From Caldilineales bacterium (GTDB lineage Bacteria; Chloroflexota; Anaerolineae; J102), in NCBI GenBank assembly GCA_019695115.1, contig JAIBAP010000064.1, positions 1 through 33,013 of the forward strand: DNA of 33,013 bases, given 5' to 3'. Of this stretch, positions 24,127-32,827 are shown piece by piece. Within the stretch, counting starts at the first letter, position 1; every line of letters begins with the position of its first letter. Under the pieces are notes generated by a model that saw only the letters and a program-made list of their open reading frames with translations, was not told the DNA's origin and made no database searches. A program made the translations under genes and the position numbers.

Positions 24127-24888
24127 TCAGAGGGCCGCATCCGCGCCGAACACCACCTGGTGAATCTCGCGCGTGGCCGCCTGCGGGTCATCCGCCTGCC
24201 ACACGCGGCGACCGATGGCCACGCCTGCCGCGCCCGCCGCCATCGCCTGCTCCACCAGTTGCAGGGTCGAGATCGCCGGCGTACTCTTGGGGCCGCCGGC
24301 GACGATGATCGGCACGGGCACGGCCTGCACGATCTCGGCAAAGGCCGCCACCTCCCCGCCATAGTTGGTCTTGATCACATCGGCGCCGATCTCCATGCCG
24401 ATGCGGGCGGCGTGGGCGATGGCGGCGGCGTCGAAAGCCCGGTCTTCGGGCGGCATCATCTCGGCCACCACCGGCATCTCGTAAGGCGCGCAGGCCTGGA
24501 TCAGCCCGGCCAGCCAGCGGTAGATGTCGAGATCACCCTCCCGCCCGAAGAAGACCGACACCGCCACGGCGTCGGCATCCAGCCGCAGCGCCGTCTCCAC
24601 CGCCGCGATCGGCGTCTCCTGTGTTCCGCCGGCGCTGAGGCCGGCCGTGAGGCTGACCCGCAAGACCAGGCCCACCTGGGGCGGCAGGGCCGGGGCGGCA
24701 GCCCGCAAGAAGCCAGGCGAGGCCAGGATGGCGTTGGCGCCGCCGGCGATCACCTGCTCGACGATGGCGCGGGGGCGATCCAGGCCCTTCACCGGCCCCA
24801 ACCAGCCGCCGTGATCCAGCGGCGACAACAGACAACGCTTGCGGGGGCCGACGAACAGGCGGCTCATCCGTCTTTCTTTACCGATCAT
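24127..24888 (-). CDS. Class I aldolase (FbaB/LsrF/DeoC-like)
   Basis: This 253-residue TIM-barrel aldolase belongs to the FbaB/LsrF group. LSPLDHGGWLGPVKGLDRP near the start is the family's phosphate/substrate loop, and MEIGADVIKTNYGGE carries the Schiff-base lysine. VAGGPKSTPAISTLQLVEQA and AAGVAIGRRVWQ form the C-terminal phosphate-binding site. ATG 24888 is chosen, with AAGGAG 10 bases upstream; ATG 24867 (MSRLFVG) is the alternative. It lies 27 bases after the FGGY kinase and probably cleaves the phosphorylated ketose that kinase makes. The exact substrate is unknown. Last gene of the catabolic operon. Confidence 0.85.
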   Translation of the reverse strand: MIGKERRMSRLFVGPRKRCLLSPLDHGGWLGPVKGLDRPRAIVEQVIAGGANAILASPGFLRAAAPALPPQVGLVLRVSLTAGLSAGGTQETPIAAVETALRLDADAVAVSVFFGREGDLDIYRWLAGLIQACAPYEMPVVAEMMPPEDRAFDAAAIAHAARIGMEIGADVIKTNYGGEVAAFAEIVQAVPVPIIVAGGPKSTPAISTLQLVEQAMAAGAAGVAIGRRVWQADDPQAATREIHQVVFGADAAL

Positions 24889-24915
24889 GGCAGTTCGACT
24901 CCTTGACAATGACAG

Positions 24916-26412
24916 TCAGCCCGGCCCTGGCTCGCTTCTGGGGCGGGCGTGCGGGCTTGCGGACAGGGTGTGATGGGCGAAATCGGCCAGCAGGCCATAA
25001 CGGCGATAGATCTCGTCGTAAACCTGGCTGCCGGACTGGGGTTGAAGGACAACGGGGGCAGGGAAAGTACGGGCCAGCGCCTGCACGAACGGCTCACCGC
25101 CCAGCGCCTGGCAGGCAAAGGCATAGAGGCCGCGGGTCACCGTCTCGGCGCCGGTGTAGATGCGGACGGGCAGCCGGCAGACATCGGCGATGATCTGCGG
25201 CCAGCCGGGGGTGGCGCTGCCGCCGCCAGCCAGGGCGATGGCGTCCAGGTGCACGCCCAAGCCGGCGTAAAGGTCGAGCAGGTAGCGCAGGCTAAAAGCC
25301 ACGCCCTCCAGCACGGCCCGCAGCAGGTGGGGGCGGCGGTGGGCCAGGGTCAGACCGTAGAAGCTGCCGCGCAGCTGGTCGTTCCAGAACGGGCTGCGCT
25401 CACCCGCCAGAAAGGGCAGGAAGAACAGACCCTCCGCCCCGGCCGGGATGGCCAGCGCCTGGCGGATGGCATCTTCGATGGCGGTTTCCTCCCCAAACAG
25501 CGACTCCCAGGCCCATTGCAGCGCCGCGCCTGTGGTCGAGGAGACGCCGCCTAAGAGTGGATAGGGCAGGAGCGGGTAGATATAGAGGCGGTTGGTCGGG
25601 TCGGCGACCGGGTGATCGGGCGGCAAGGGCGCGAAGACCATCGAGGAACTGCCCAGGCTGCACGTCACCTGGCCGGGGAGGGGCGGCGCGGCGGTGATGA
25701 GGGCCAGCACATCGCCGGCGCCGACAAGGACGGCCCCATCGGCAGCCAGACCAAGCTCGGCGGCCATGGCCGGCAGCAGGCGGCCGGCGTGGTCGTGGGG
25801 CTGGCGCAAGGGTGGCAGCAGGCCGGGGTCGAGGCCGGCCATCTCCAGGCGCTCGCCCGCCCAGGCCAGCGTCTGCCAATCCAGCAGCGCCGCCCCGCCC
25901 GCCTCGGTGACATCCGTCAGCTGCTCGCCCGTGAGCCGGAAGCGCAGATAGTCCTTGGGCCACAGCACGGTGGCGATGCGCGGGAGGATGTCGGGGCGAT
26001 GGCGGGCGAGCCACAGGAGTTTGGGCAGGGTGTAGGTGGAGTTGAGTTGGTGGGGCGGGAGTCCGAGCCGGGCTTGCAGTTCCGCGGTTTCGGCCACGGC
26101 GCGACGGTCGAGCCAGAGGATGGTGGGCGGGATGGTCGCCCCGGCCTCGTCCAGCAGCACGGCCGTGTGCATCTGCCCCGTGAAGGCCAGGGCCTGCGTT
26201 TGTGGCAGCGACGGAACCTGCCGGTGGAGGATGGCGAGCGTCTGCCGAAAGGCTTGCCACCACTGTTCGGGGTCGGCTTCGGCCCAGCCCGGCTGTGGCG
26301 TGGCGTAGCCGTAGCGCGCGGCGGCATGGGCCAGGATCTGCCCATCGCGGGCGTAGACGACGGTCTTCAGGGCCGAGGTGCCGACATCGACGGCAAGGAG
26401 AAACGGGGGCAT
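24916..26412 (-). CDS. FGGY-family carbohydrate kinase (xylulokinase-like)
   Basis: This 498-residue kinase has the N-terminal ATPase motif FLLAVDVGTSALKTVVYA, a substrate segment FTGQMHTAVLLDEAG typical of xylulokinases, and the second-domain motifs GAGDVLALITAA and ALAGGGSATPGWPQIIADV. Length fits XylB-like enzymes. It should phosphorylate a ketose with ATP. It starts 15 bases after the alcohol dehydrogenase stop and precedes an aldolase. The C-terminal ~20 residues are Pro/Arg/Ser-rich and unlike the family. Sugar specificity cannot be read from the sequence. Confidence 0.88.
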   Translation of the reverse strand: MPPFLLAVDVGTSALKTVVYARDGQILAHAAARYGYATPQPGWAEADPEQWWQAFRQTLAILHRQVPSLPQTQALAFTGQMHTAVLLDEAGATIPPTILWLDRRAVAETAELQARLGLPPHQLNSTYTLPKLLWLARHRPDILPRIATVLWPKDYLRFRLTGEQLTDVTEAGGAALLDWQTLAWAGERLEMAGLDPGLLPPLRQPHDHAGRLLPAMAAELGLAADGAVLVGAGDVLALITAAPPLPGQVTCSLGSSSMVFAPLPPDHPVADPTNRLYIYPLLPYPLLGGVSSTTGAALQWAWESLFGEETAIEDAIRQALAIPAGAEGLFFLPFLAGERSPFWNDQLRGSFYGLTLAHRRPHLLRAVLEGVAFSLRYLLDLYAGLGVHLDAIALAGGGSATPGWPQIIADVCRLPVRIYTGAETVTRGLYAFACQALGGEPFVQALARTFPAPVVLQPQSGSQVYDEIYRRYGLLADFAHHTLSASPHARPRSEPGPG

Positions 26413-26427
26413 GGGCGGCGCCGGCGC

Positions 26428-27462
26428 TCAGAGTTCGCCGTTGACCTCGATCATGATCTTGTGGCCGACGCGGTTCTTCACCAGCTCGAAACCCTGGGCC
26501 AGCTCCTCCAGCGGCAGGATGTGGCTGACCAGAGCTGCGGTCTGCACCCGGCCGGCGGCGATGAGGCCGAGGGCGCGGCTCATATTTTCGGGCGTGCTGT
26601 CGGCCGAGCCAGTGATCACCCATTCGCCGTAATGGATCTGGTTGGGGTCGAGGTGCACCTGGTCCTTGGGATAGATGCCGGCGAAGATGTTGAGCCGGCC
26701 GCCAGGGGCCAGCGAGCGCGTCGCCTCTTCGACCATGCGGGCGGAGCCGACTGTGAGGGCGATGGCATCGGCGCCCCAGCCGCCGGTGACGTCGCGCACG
26801 AAGGCGGCCAGGTCGGTGGCGGTGGGGTTGACCGTCCAGGTGGCGCCCAGGTCGCGGGCGATGTCCAGGCGGGCGTCGATCGGGTCTGAGGCGATGACCT
26901 GGGCGCCGAAAGCCCGCGCCACTTGCAGGTGCATGGCGCCGATGGGGCCGAGGCCGATGACCAGTTCGACTTCGCCGGGATAGAGGCGGAGCATATCCTG
27001 CCCGCGCAGCACGCAGGCCAGCGGCTCCATCAGGGCCGCGGCCTTGAGGCTGACGCCGGCCGGGATGGCGTGGATGTTGCGCTGGGGCGCGACCACGTAG
27101 TCGGCGTAGCCGCCGCCGAACTGCTGGAAGGTCGGTCGCTGGCAACGATTGCTGCGCCCGCTGCGGCAGGCGCGGCAAACGCCGCACTTGACGATCATAT
27201 CGGGCGCCACCGCCTGGCCGATCTGCAGATGGCTGACGTTTTTGCCCACCGCCGCCACCCTGCCCGCCACCTCGTGCCCCAGCAGCCGGGGGAAGGGGAC
27301 AGAGGAGAGGCCGGAGAAGGCGCGCACATCCCAGGGACAGATGGCGGCAAAAGCGACTTCGACCAGGACATCGTCATCGCCAACGGCGGGAAGAGGAAGG
27401 CGCCGCAGTTCCACTTCCTGCGGGCGTTCGCACCACATGGCGCGCATGGTTTCGGGGAGCAT
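26428..27462 (-). CDS. Zinc-dependent medium-chain alcohol (polyol) dehydrogenase
   Basis: This 344-residue medium-chain dehydrogenase has catalytic zinc ligands in AAICPWDVRAF and LLGHEVAGRV, and the structural-zinc cysteines in KCGVCRACRSGRSNRC. The Rossmann motif is VIGLGPIGAMHLQVARAFGA, followed by IASDP, whose Asp favours NAD over NADP. It resembles sorbitol/threonine dehydrogenase-like enzymes that oxidise a polyol to a ketose, and it sits directly before an FGGY kinase. AAAGGA precedes ATG 27462, immediately next to a heptamer repeat. The upstream amidohydrolase frame overlaps its first 268 bases in another frame. Confidence 0.9.
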   Translation of the reverse strand: MLPETMRAMWCERPQEVELRRLPLPAVGDDDVLVEVAFAAICPWDVRAFSGLSSVPFPRLLGHEVAGRVAAVGKNVSHLQIGQAVAPDMIVKCGVCRACRSGRSNRCQRPTFQQFGGGYADYVVAPQRNIHAIPAGVSLKAAALMEPLACVLRGQDMLRLYPGEVELVIGLGPIGAMHLQVARAFGAQVIASDPIDARLDIARDLGATWTVNPTATDLAAFVRDVTGGWGADAIALTVGSARMVEEATRSLAPGGRLNIFAGIYPKDQVHLDPNQIHYGEWVITGSADSTPENMSRALGLIAAGRVQTAALVSHILPLEELAQGFELVKNRVGHKIMIEVNGEL

Positions 27463-28727
27463 GGGGTTCCTTTGGGGGATTGGAGATTGGGGATTGGGGA
27501 TTGGAGATTGATGACGCGACTACCAATCTCCAATCCCCAATCTCTAACAACCCGCCCGCGCACGTAGATGGCGGCGATGTCGGCGCGGCCGGCGCGGTGG
27601 ACGACGGCGCTGATCGGGTCGTGCTGGTAGCGCAGGTGGGGGCGGTCGAGGTCGAAGACGAGGAAGCTGGCCTCTTTGCCGGGGGTCAGGCTGCCCAGGT
27701 CGGCATCGAGTCTCAGGGCGCGGGCGCCGTGCAGGCTGGCGGCCTGGAGCAGATCACGGGCGTCGAGGGCGGCGGGGTCGGCGGCCAGTCCCCGGCCCAG
27801 CCGCGAGGCGAAATCCATCTCGCGCAGCATGTCCGGGGCTGCGAACATGACGTTGTCGGTGCCGAGGGCGAAGCGCAGACCGGCCCGCCGCCACGCCGCC
27901 AGATCGGGGAAGCCGTTGCCCAGCACGCCATTGCAGCGCGGGCAACTGACCACGGTCACATTCGCCCTCGCCGCCAGTTCCAGGTCCGCGGGCGTGGCGT
28001 GGGTCAGGTGCACGAGCAGGTCGGGCTGCCAATCGAGGGCGCGGGCCACCTGGGTGCGCCCGCAGCGCCGCACCGAGTCCGCCTGGGCGGCGCGGCTTTC
28101 GGCGGCATGGACGGCGAAGATCTTGTCGGGGTAGCGCTGGCGCAGGCGGCGGAGCAGGTCGGGCGGGTAGGCCCCGACATCGCGCACGCCCAGGCCGTCG
28201 GCCTCGGCCAGGAGGGCATGGGCCTCGGCCTCGATGGCGCCGGCCTCTGCCTGCCCGCTCTCGGCCATGCGGCCCAGGATGACGGCCCGCAGGGGCAGGC
28301 CGTCCGCGGCCTGGCGGAGGGCGCGCACACCCGCCAGCCCCTGCTCGCGGAAATCGCCGCAAGCAATGACGCCGGCGTGCAGCATGTCGAGCAGGGCGCA
28401 GCGCATCGTCGCGGCCAGGGTTTCAGGGTCGAGGCCGGCCAGATAGCGGTGTTTGAGGCCGTGCGGGGGGATGACGGCCTGCTCCAGGCTGAGGCCGATG
28501 CCCATCTCCTTGGCCCCGGCATCGCCCAGGTGGGTGTGGGCGTCGATGAACAGTGGGCTGAGGAGGACGCTGGGCAGGTCGATGCGGCGGGCGCCGGGGA
28601 TGGCCTCGCCGATGGAGTGGATGCGGCCGCCTTGCACGTTCAGGCAGACGCCGCTGAGCACTTGCATCTCGTCGCCGGCGATGATCTGGGCGCCGCTAAA
28701 ACAGAGAAGCTCCTCGTCCTGGTGCAT
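27195..28727 (-). CDS. Amidohydrolase (COG0402 deaminase/chlorohydrolase-like) with repeat-extended C-terminus
   Basis: The family-like part is about 395 residues. Metal ligands are visible as HTH in IDAHTHLGDAG (His64, His66), a His in FAVHAAES, LVHLTHATP, and Asp in ALGTDNVMFA. This is the amidohydrolase superfamily group that includes guanine, cytosine and SAH deaminases and triazine hydrolases. After IYVRGRVVRD (about 27550) the frame enters a heptamer repeat (WGLEIGSRVINLQSPIPN) and then runs out of frame through the dehydrogenase gene to 27195. These ~115 extra residues look accidental. ATG 28727 lies 5 bases after the permease stop, with AAGGGG upstream. The native substrate is unknown. 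Confidence 0.82.
   Translation of the reverse strand: MHQDEELLCFSGAQIIAGDEMQVLSGVCLNVQGGRIHSIGEAIPGARRIDLPSVLLSPLFIDAHTHLGDAGAKEMGIGLSLEQAVIPPHGLKHRYLAGLDPETLAATMRCALLDMLHAGVIACGDFREQGLAGVRALRQAADGLPLRAVILGRMAESGQAEAGAIEAEAHALLAEADGLGVRDVGAYPPDLLRRLRQRYPDKIFAVHAAESRAAQADSVRRCGRTQVARALDWQPDLLVHLTHATPADLELAARANVTVVSCPRCNGVLGNGFPDLAAWRRAGLRFALGTDNVMFAAPDMLREMDFASRLGRGLAADPAALDARDLLQAASLHGARALRLDADLGSLTPGKEASFLVFDLDRPHLRYQHDPISAVVHRAGRADIAAIYVRGRVVRDWGLEIGSRVINLQSPIPNLQSPKGTPCSPKPCAPCGANARRKWNCGAFLFPPLAMTMSWSKSLLPPSVPGMCAPSPASPLSPSPGCWGTRWRAGWRRWAKTSAICRSARRWRPI
27478..27548. repeat. Inverted array of GATTGGR heptamers
   Basis: Bases 27478-27510 are 4.7 tandem 7-bp units of GATTGGA or GATTGGG. 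Bases 27524-27548 are the inverted form (CAATCTC, CAATCCC, CAATCTC). The two arms can pair across a 13-base loop. It resembles short tandem heptamer repeats known from cyanobacteria and other phyla. It sits between the amidohydrolase and dehydrogenase genes, and the amidohydrolase frame passes through it without a stop. Confidence 0.88.
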
Positions 28728-28732
28728 CCGTC

Positions 28733-29563
28733 TCACCCCTTGGTCGCGCCCATGGTGATGCCCCGGATGAAGAAGCGGTTGAGGAAGAGGGAGATGATCA
28801 GGGCCGGGATGATGGCAAACAGACTCATCGCCGCCATCTTGCCCCAGTTCACGCCCACGGCGCTGAACGAGGCCAGGATGCCGAGGGGGATGGTCTTGGT
28901 GCGGGGCGAGGTGAGCATGAGGGCGAAGAGGAAGTCGTTCCAACTGAAGATGAAGACATAGATGGCCGCGGCGACGATGCCGGGGACAGAAAGCGGCAGG
29001 GCCACGCGCCAGAAGGCGCCGAAATGCGAGGCCCCATCCACCAGCGATGCCTCTTCCATCTCCTTGGGCACATCGGCGAAATAGCTGCGCATCATCCACA
29101 CCACAAAGGCGGCGTCGAAGACGGTGTCGAGGATGATCAGCGAGGTGTAGGAGCCGAGCAGGTGCAGATCCCGCATGATCAGATAGAAGGGGATGAGCAT
29201 GGCCACGGGCGGCACCATCAGCAGCAGCAGGAAGAAGTAGGAGGAGAGATTGAGCAGCCGCGAGCCGGAGCGGGCGATGGCATAGCCGGCGGGCACGCCC
29301 AAGACCAGCGAGAGCGCCGTGGCGCCGGCGCTGACGATGACGCTGTTGAGCAGGAAGCGCCCGGTCGGCGTGGCGGACAGCACCTCGCGGAAGTTGCGCA
29401 GGGTGAAATCGAAGAACAGCCAGCGGGGAGGGATGGCAAAGGCATCGCGGCCATACTTGAAGGCAGTGGTCAGCAGCCAGTAGACGGGCAGCATGAAGAA
29501 AAGCACCGTCAGGATGACCAGAACGGTGAGGAGGATGCGCTCGAACCGGCTCTTTTTGTGCAT
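28733..29563 (-). CDS. ABC sugar transporter permease (MalG-like)
   Basis: This 276-residue inner-membrane permease has six hydrophobic segments. Its EAA loop EASLVDGASHFGAFWRVALP (about 172-191) contacts the ABC ATPase. The C-terminus is of MalG type (NRFFIRGITMGATKG). It starts 5 bases after the partner permease stop. No ATPase gene lies in the cluster, so a shared MsmX/UgpC-like ATPase elsewhere is likely, as is common for CUT1 transporters. Confidence 0.92.
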   Translation of the reverse strand: MHKKSRFERILLTVLVILTVLFFMLPVYWLLTTAFKYGRDAFAIPPRWLFFDFTLRNFREVLSATPTGRFLLNSVIVSAGATALSLVLGVPAGYAIARSGSRLLNLSSYFFLLLLMVPPVAMLIPFYLIMRDLHLLGSYTSLIILDTVFDAAFVVWMMRSYFADVPKEMEEASLVDGASHFGAFWRVALPLSVPGIVAAAIYVFIFSWNDFLFALMLTSPRTKTIPLGILASFSAVGVNWGKMAAMSLFAIIPALIISLFLNRFFIRGITMGATKG

Positions 29564-29568
29564 GGCGC

Positions 29569-30504
29569 TTACAGTTGTTGGCGCTCCAGCACCATGATGT
29601 AGAGGATGGAGAGGATGGCGATGACCACCAGCAGGATGTTGGCCAGGGCCGCGGCGTAGCCCATATCGAAAAAGGTCATGCCCACGGTGTAGATGTGGAA
29701 GTTGAGCACGGTGGTGACGGAACCAGGGCCGCCGGCGGTGGTGGCGTAGATGGTGTCGAAGACCTTGAACGATTGCATGGTGCGCAACAGCAGCGCCACC
29801 AACATCGTCGGCCGCAGCAGGGGCAGGGTGATGTAGAGGAAACTCTGCCAGCGGCTGGCCCCATCCACATACGCGGCCTCATACGGCTCCACCGGCAGGC
29901 TCTTCAGCCCGGCCAGGAAGATGACCATCAGCAAGGGCGTCCACTGCCAGACGTCGATCAGGATCACGGCCGGCATGGCCCACTTCAACTCGGCCAGCGG
30001 CCCACGGCCCACGTTCACCCCCACTTGCTTGAGATAGAAGGGGATGACGCCGAAATCGGCGTTGTAGAGCGATTTCCACACCAGCCCCACCACCAGCGGC
30101 GGCAGCGCCATGGGGATGAGCAGCGTCGCCCGGATCGTGCGCATCAGCCGCATCTCCGAGGAGAGCAACAGCGCCAGGGCCAGCCCGAACAAGATCTCGA
30201 ACACCACCGTGCCGGCCACATAGACCAGCGTCACCCGCAATGATTGCAGCACCACCGGGTCGGCCAGCGCCCGGGCATAGTTGGCCAGGCCAAGGAAGGT
30301 CTGCGTCTGGTTGGGGTCGGTCAGCCGGTATTTGAACAGGCTGATGCGAAAGGAGAAGAAGAGCGGGTAAATGGCGATGAAGGCCACGAACACCAGCAGC
30401 GGCGCCAACATGCCGGCGTACGCGCCCTCTCGGCGCAGGAAGCGCCGCAGGGAGGCGAGCCGCTGCGGGCGGGAGCGGACAGGGTGGCCGGGGGTGGCGA
30501 TCAT
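29569..30504 (-). CDS. ABC sugar transporter permease (MalF-like)
   Basis: This 311-residue permease has six hydrophobic segments after a basic N-terminus (GHPVRSRPQRLASLRRFLRR). The EAA loop is EAAYVDGASRWQSFLYITLP, a CUT1 family hallmark. It lies 76 bases after the solute-binding protein gene, with a strong hairpin in between, and 5 bases before the second permease. Together the two form the membrane channel. Confidence 0.92.
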   Translation of the reverse strand: MIATPGHPVRSRPQRLASLRRFLRREGAYAGMLAPLLVFVAFIAIYPLFFSFRISLFKYRLTDPNQTQTFLGLANYARALADPVVLQSLRVTLVYVAGTVVFEILFGLALALLLSSEMRLMRTIRATLLIPMALPPLVVGLVWKSLYNADFGVIPFYLKQVGVNVGRGPLAELKWAMPAVILIDVWQWTPLLMVIFLAGLKSLPVEPYEAAYVDGASRWQSFLYITLPLLRPTMLVALLLRTMQSFKVFDTIYATTAGGPGSVTTVLNFHIYTVGMTFFDMGYAAALANILLVVIAILSILYIMVLERQQL

Positions 30505-30525
30505 GCTGGCACGCAGAAGGAAAGG

Positions 30526-30559
30526 GCGAGGTCGCCTCGCCTGGGCAAGGCGACCTCGC
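30526..30559 (-). promoter_or_regulatory. Intercistronic 12-bp perfect hairpin between binding protein and permease genes
   Basis: Arms GCGAGGTCGCCT (30526-30537) and AGGCGACCTCGC (30548-30559) pair perfectly over a 10-base loop. No T-run follows on the minus strand. Such hairpins after binding-protein genes commonly protect the upstream mRNA or partly terminate, giving more binding protein than permease. Confidence 0.75.
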
Positions 30560-30580
30560 TGGGGGAGGGTGGGCTGGCCG

Positions 30581-31945
30581 TTATTGCCAGTTCTCTTCGA
30601 CCTGCTTCTGCGCTGCTTCTAGGGCTTGCTCGGCCGTTTCCTGACCGACCAGGAAAGCGTTGACGTGCGTGCCCAGGGCATCCTGGATGATGCTGTACTG
30701 CGGGATGCGCGGGCGGTAGTCGCCGTCGCCCTTCTCGAACGACTCCAACAGGGTGGGCAGCCAGGGATACATGGCCACCAATTCGGGGTCGGTCATGGTG
30801 CTGCGGCGGATGGGCGCGCCATCGCTCTTCAGCCAGTCCTTCTGGATCTCAGGCGAGGTCAGCCACTTGATGAACTGCCAGCCGCATTCCTGCTCCTGGG
30901 GCGTCGAGTCGGCGTTGATGCCGATGCCCCAGCCGCCAAAGCCATATTTCGGCTCCATCCCGGCTTTCACCGGGGCGACGGCGATATCGACCTTGCCGAC
31001 GACGCTGCTGATCTCGGAGTCTTCATAGCCGGCGCGGGCGATGCTCCAGCCTTCCATCATCGCCACCTGGCCGCTGCGGAAGGCCGTCTCGCGCTGGTCC
31101 CACCAGTAATCGGTGGCCCCGGGCGGCGCGTACTTGAACAACTCACCGAAGAACTCCAGGATCGCCGCATTCTCGGCGGTGTTGAGGGCGGGCTTGCCGG
31201 CATCGTCGAGGATGCGGCCGCCGTGCTGCTGCACCCAGGCCATGTAATCCTGCGCCACGGCCGGGCCTTTGGCCCCCAGCAGCGCGATGCCGAACATGTT
31301 CTTGCCGGCGTCGGTCAGCTTCGTCGCCGCCTCCAGCAACTCCTCCTGCGTCTTGGGCGGCTCGATCCCGGCCGCTGCCAACACGTCCTTGCGGTAGTTC
31401 AACACGTTGGCGTAGCCGGCCAGGGGGTAGGCGGGGTGCGTGCCCTGCCATTCGCCCAGCGTCCAGGAAACGGGCAGGATGTCATCGAGCTGCAACTCGG
31501 CCTTGTCGCGCTCCATGTACTCGTCCAGCAGTTTGGTGTATTTGTTGGCGCCAAACTCGCCCGACCAGACGATGTCCACCGTCATCAGGTCGTAGCTGCC
31601 GGTGTGGCCGACGAAATCGGCGATCAGCTTCTGGTAGAGATCGACGTAGCCCAACTCGTCCAGGGTGATCGTAGCCCCGGAGGCCTGGTTGAATTGGGGC
31701 ACGAGGACGCGGAAGGCGGCCACGTACTGGTCGGTCATCGAGGCCAGGGTCAGGTTCTGGCCCTGGCAGACTTCCAGGCCAACGGTCTTTTCTGCTTCGG
31801 CCGGCGGTGCTGCGGTGGCAGCCGGGGCCTCGGTGGCGGCGGGGGCGGTGGTGGGGGCCGGGGCCGGCGCGGCGCAGGCTGCCAGAGCCAGAACCACGGC
31901 CAGGGTGATAAACAGTGCGATGAACTTCCTGCCTTCGATGTTCAT
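30581..31945 (-). CDS. ABC transporter solute-binding lipoprotein (family 1, MalE-like)
   Basis: This 454-residue lipoprotein has lipobox LAAC (Cys24), then an Ala/Pro/Thr linker (PAPAPTTAPAATEAPAAT) typical of Chloroflexota binding proteins. The body follows the family-1 pattern: YDLMTVDIVWSGEFGANKY, YAPPGATDYWWDQRETAFRS and EQECGWQFIKWLTSPEIQKD. ATG 31945 is chosen because AAGGAG lies 7 bases upstream; an earlier in-frame start lacks this. It captures a sugar or similar solute for the two permeases. It lies 102 bases downstream of the GntR gene. Ligand unknown. Confidence 0.92.
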   Translation of the reverse strand: MNIEGRKFIALFITLAVVLALAACAAPAPAPTTAPAATEAPAATAAPPAEAEKTVGLEVCQGQNLTLASMTDQYVAAFRVLVPQFNQASGATITLDELGYVDLYQKLIADFVGHTGSYDLMTVDIVWSGEFGANKYTKLLDEYMERDKAELQLDDILPVSWTLGEWQGTHPAYPLAGYANVLNYRKDVLAAAGIEPPKTQEELLEAATKLTDAGKNMFGIALLGAKGPAVAQDYMAWVQQHGGRILDDAGKPALNTAENAAILEFFGELFKYAPPGATDYWWDQRETAFRSGQVAMMEGWSIARAGYEDSEISSVVGKVDIAVAPVKAGMEPKYGFGGWGIGINADSTPQEQECGWQFIKWLTSPEIQKDWLKSDGAPIRRSTMTDPELVAMYPWLPTLLESFEKGDGDYRPRIPQYSIIQDALGTHVNAFLVGQETAEQALEAAQKQVEENWQ

Positions 31946-32047
31946 GGTGATGCTCCTTGCATCCAAGCGAGTGAGGAAAGAAAGTGGGTGAGGCGGATTC
32001 GGCGCCGGCGGAGGCGCCGGCAGGAACGGAGGGGAGGCGGCGACGGC

Positions 32048-32797
32048 TTAGCGGTTTACATGGATGGCATATTTGTATCGTTCTCCGGCGCTGATGACCT
32101 GGTGGTATTCGATGGCCACATGGTCGAAGGTGTAGGCCACGCCTTCGACCAGCAAGAGCGGCGAGCCAGGGGCCACGGCCAGCAGCCGCGCCTGTTCGTC
32201 ATTGGCGGCGATGGCCTCGATCGTGCGGTCGGCTTCGAGGACGGGCGCATTCTGGCGTTCGAGCAGGGCATAGAGCGAGCCGAGGCGCTCGATGTCGGCG
32301 CGGCTGATGCCGGCGCCGCCGGGCAGATGGATATAGGAGGTGGTGATGGCGATGGGCGCGCTGTTGGCGCACCGCAGCCGGTGCAGATAGATCACGGGGG
32401 TCCCCGGCGCCAGGTGGAGCTTTTCGGCCAGGAAGGGCGCGGCGGCGAGCATCTCGAAGGCGAGAAGTTGGCTGTTGACCTTCTGGCTGCGTTGGAGCAT
32501 GTCCTCGCTGAAACTGGTCAGACGGGTGAGACCACGACTGATCTTGGTGCGCAACACGGTGGTGCCGCGCCCCCGCGCCCGCTGGATGTAGCCATCATAC
32601 TCCAATTCCTGCATCGCCCGCCGCACCGTCTGCCGGCTGACCCCCAACACGCTCACCAATTCGACCTCCGGCGGCAGGGTGGCGCCCACCGGCAGGTCGC
32701 CGCCCTCCACCCCGGCGATGATCTGCGTCTTGAGCTGGTGGTAGAGCGGAATCGGCGAACGATGATCGAGGGGGTGGAGATCCAGGGACGGCGACAT
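32048..32797 (-). CDS. GntR-family regulator (HutC/UTRA subfamily)
   Basis: This 249-residue protein has an N-terminal winged HTH (IPLYHQLKTQIIAGVEGGDL, then VLGVSRQTVRRAMQELEYDG). The C-terminal UTRA ligand domain is seen in the HRLRCANSAPIAITTSYIHL segment and AIEYHQVISAGERYKYAIHV. UTRA regulators of sugar clusters usually repress until a pathway metabolite, often a phosphorylated sugar, binds. It is the first gene of the minus-strand catabolic cluster and has a 16-bp perfect palindrome at its own start site. Confidence 0.92.
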   Translation of the reverse strand: MSPSLDLHPLDHRSPIPLYHQLKTQIIAGVEGGDLPVGATLPPEVELVSVLGVSRQTVRRAMQELEYDGYIQRARGRGTTVLRTKISRGLTRLTSFSEDMLQRSQKVNSQLLAFEMLAAAPFLAEKLHLAPGTPVIYLHRLRCANSAPIAITTSYIHLPGGAGISRADIERLGSLYALLERQNAPVLEADRTIEAIAANDEQARLLAVAPGSPLLLVEGVAYTFDHVAIEYHQVISAGERYKYAIHVNR

Positions 32798-32827
32798 GGA
32801 CGGCCAGAGGACAACGGCAATTTGTGC

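Noticed and set aside
27478-27548. Short CRISPR-like array
   Set aside because: The units are 7-bp back-to-back heptamers in inverted orientation with no spacers.
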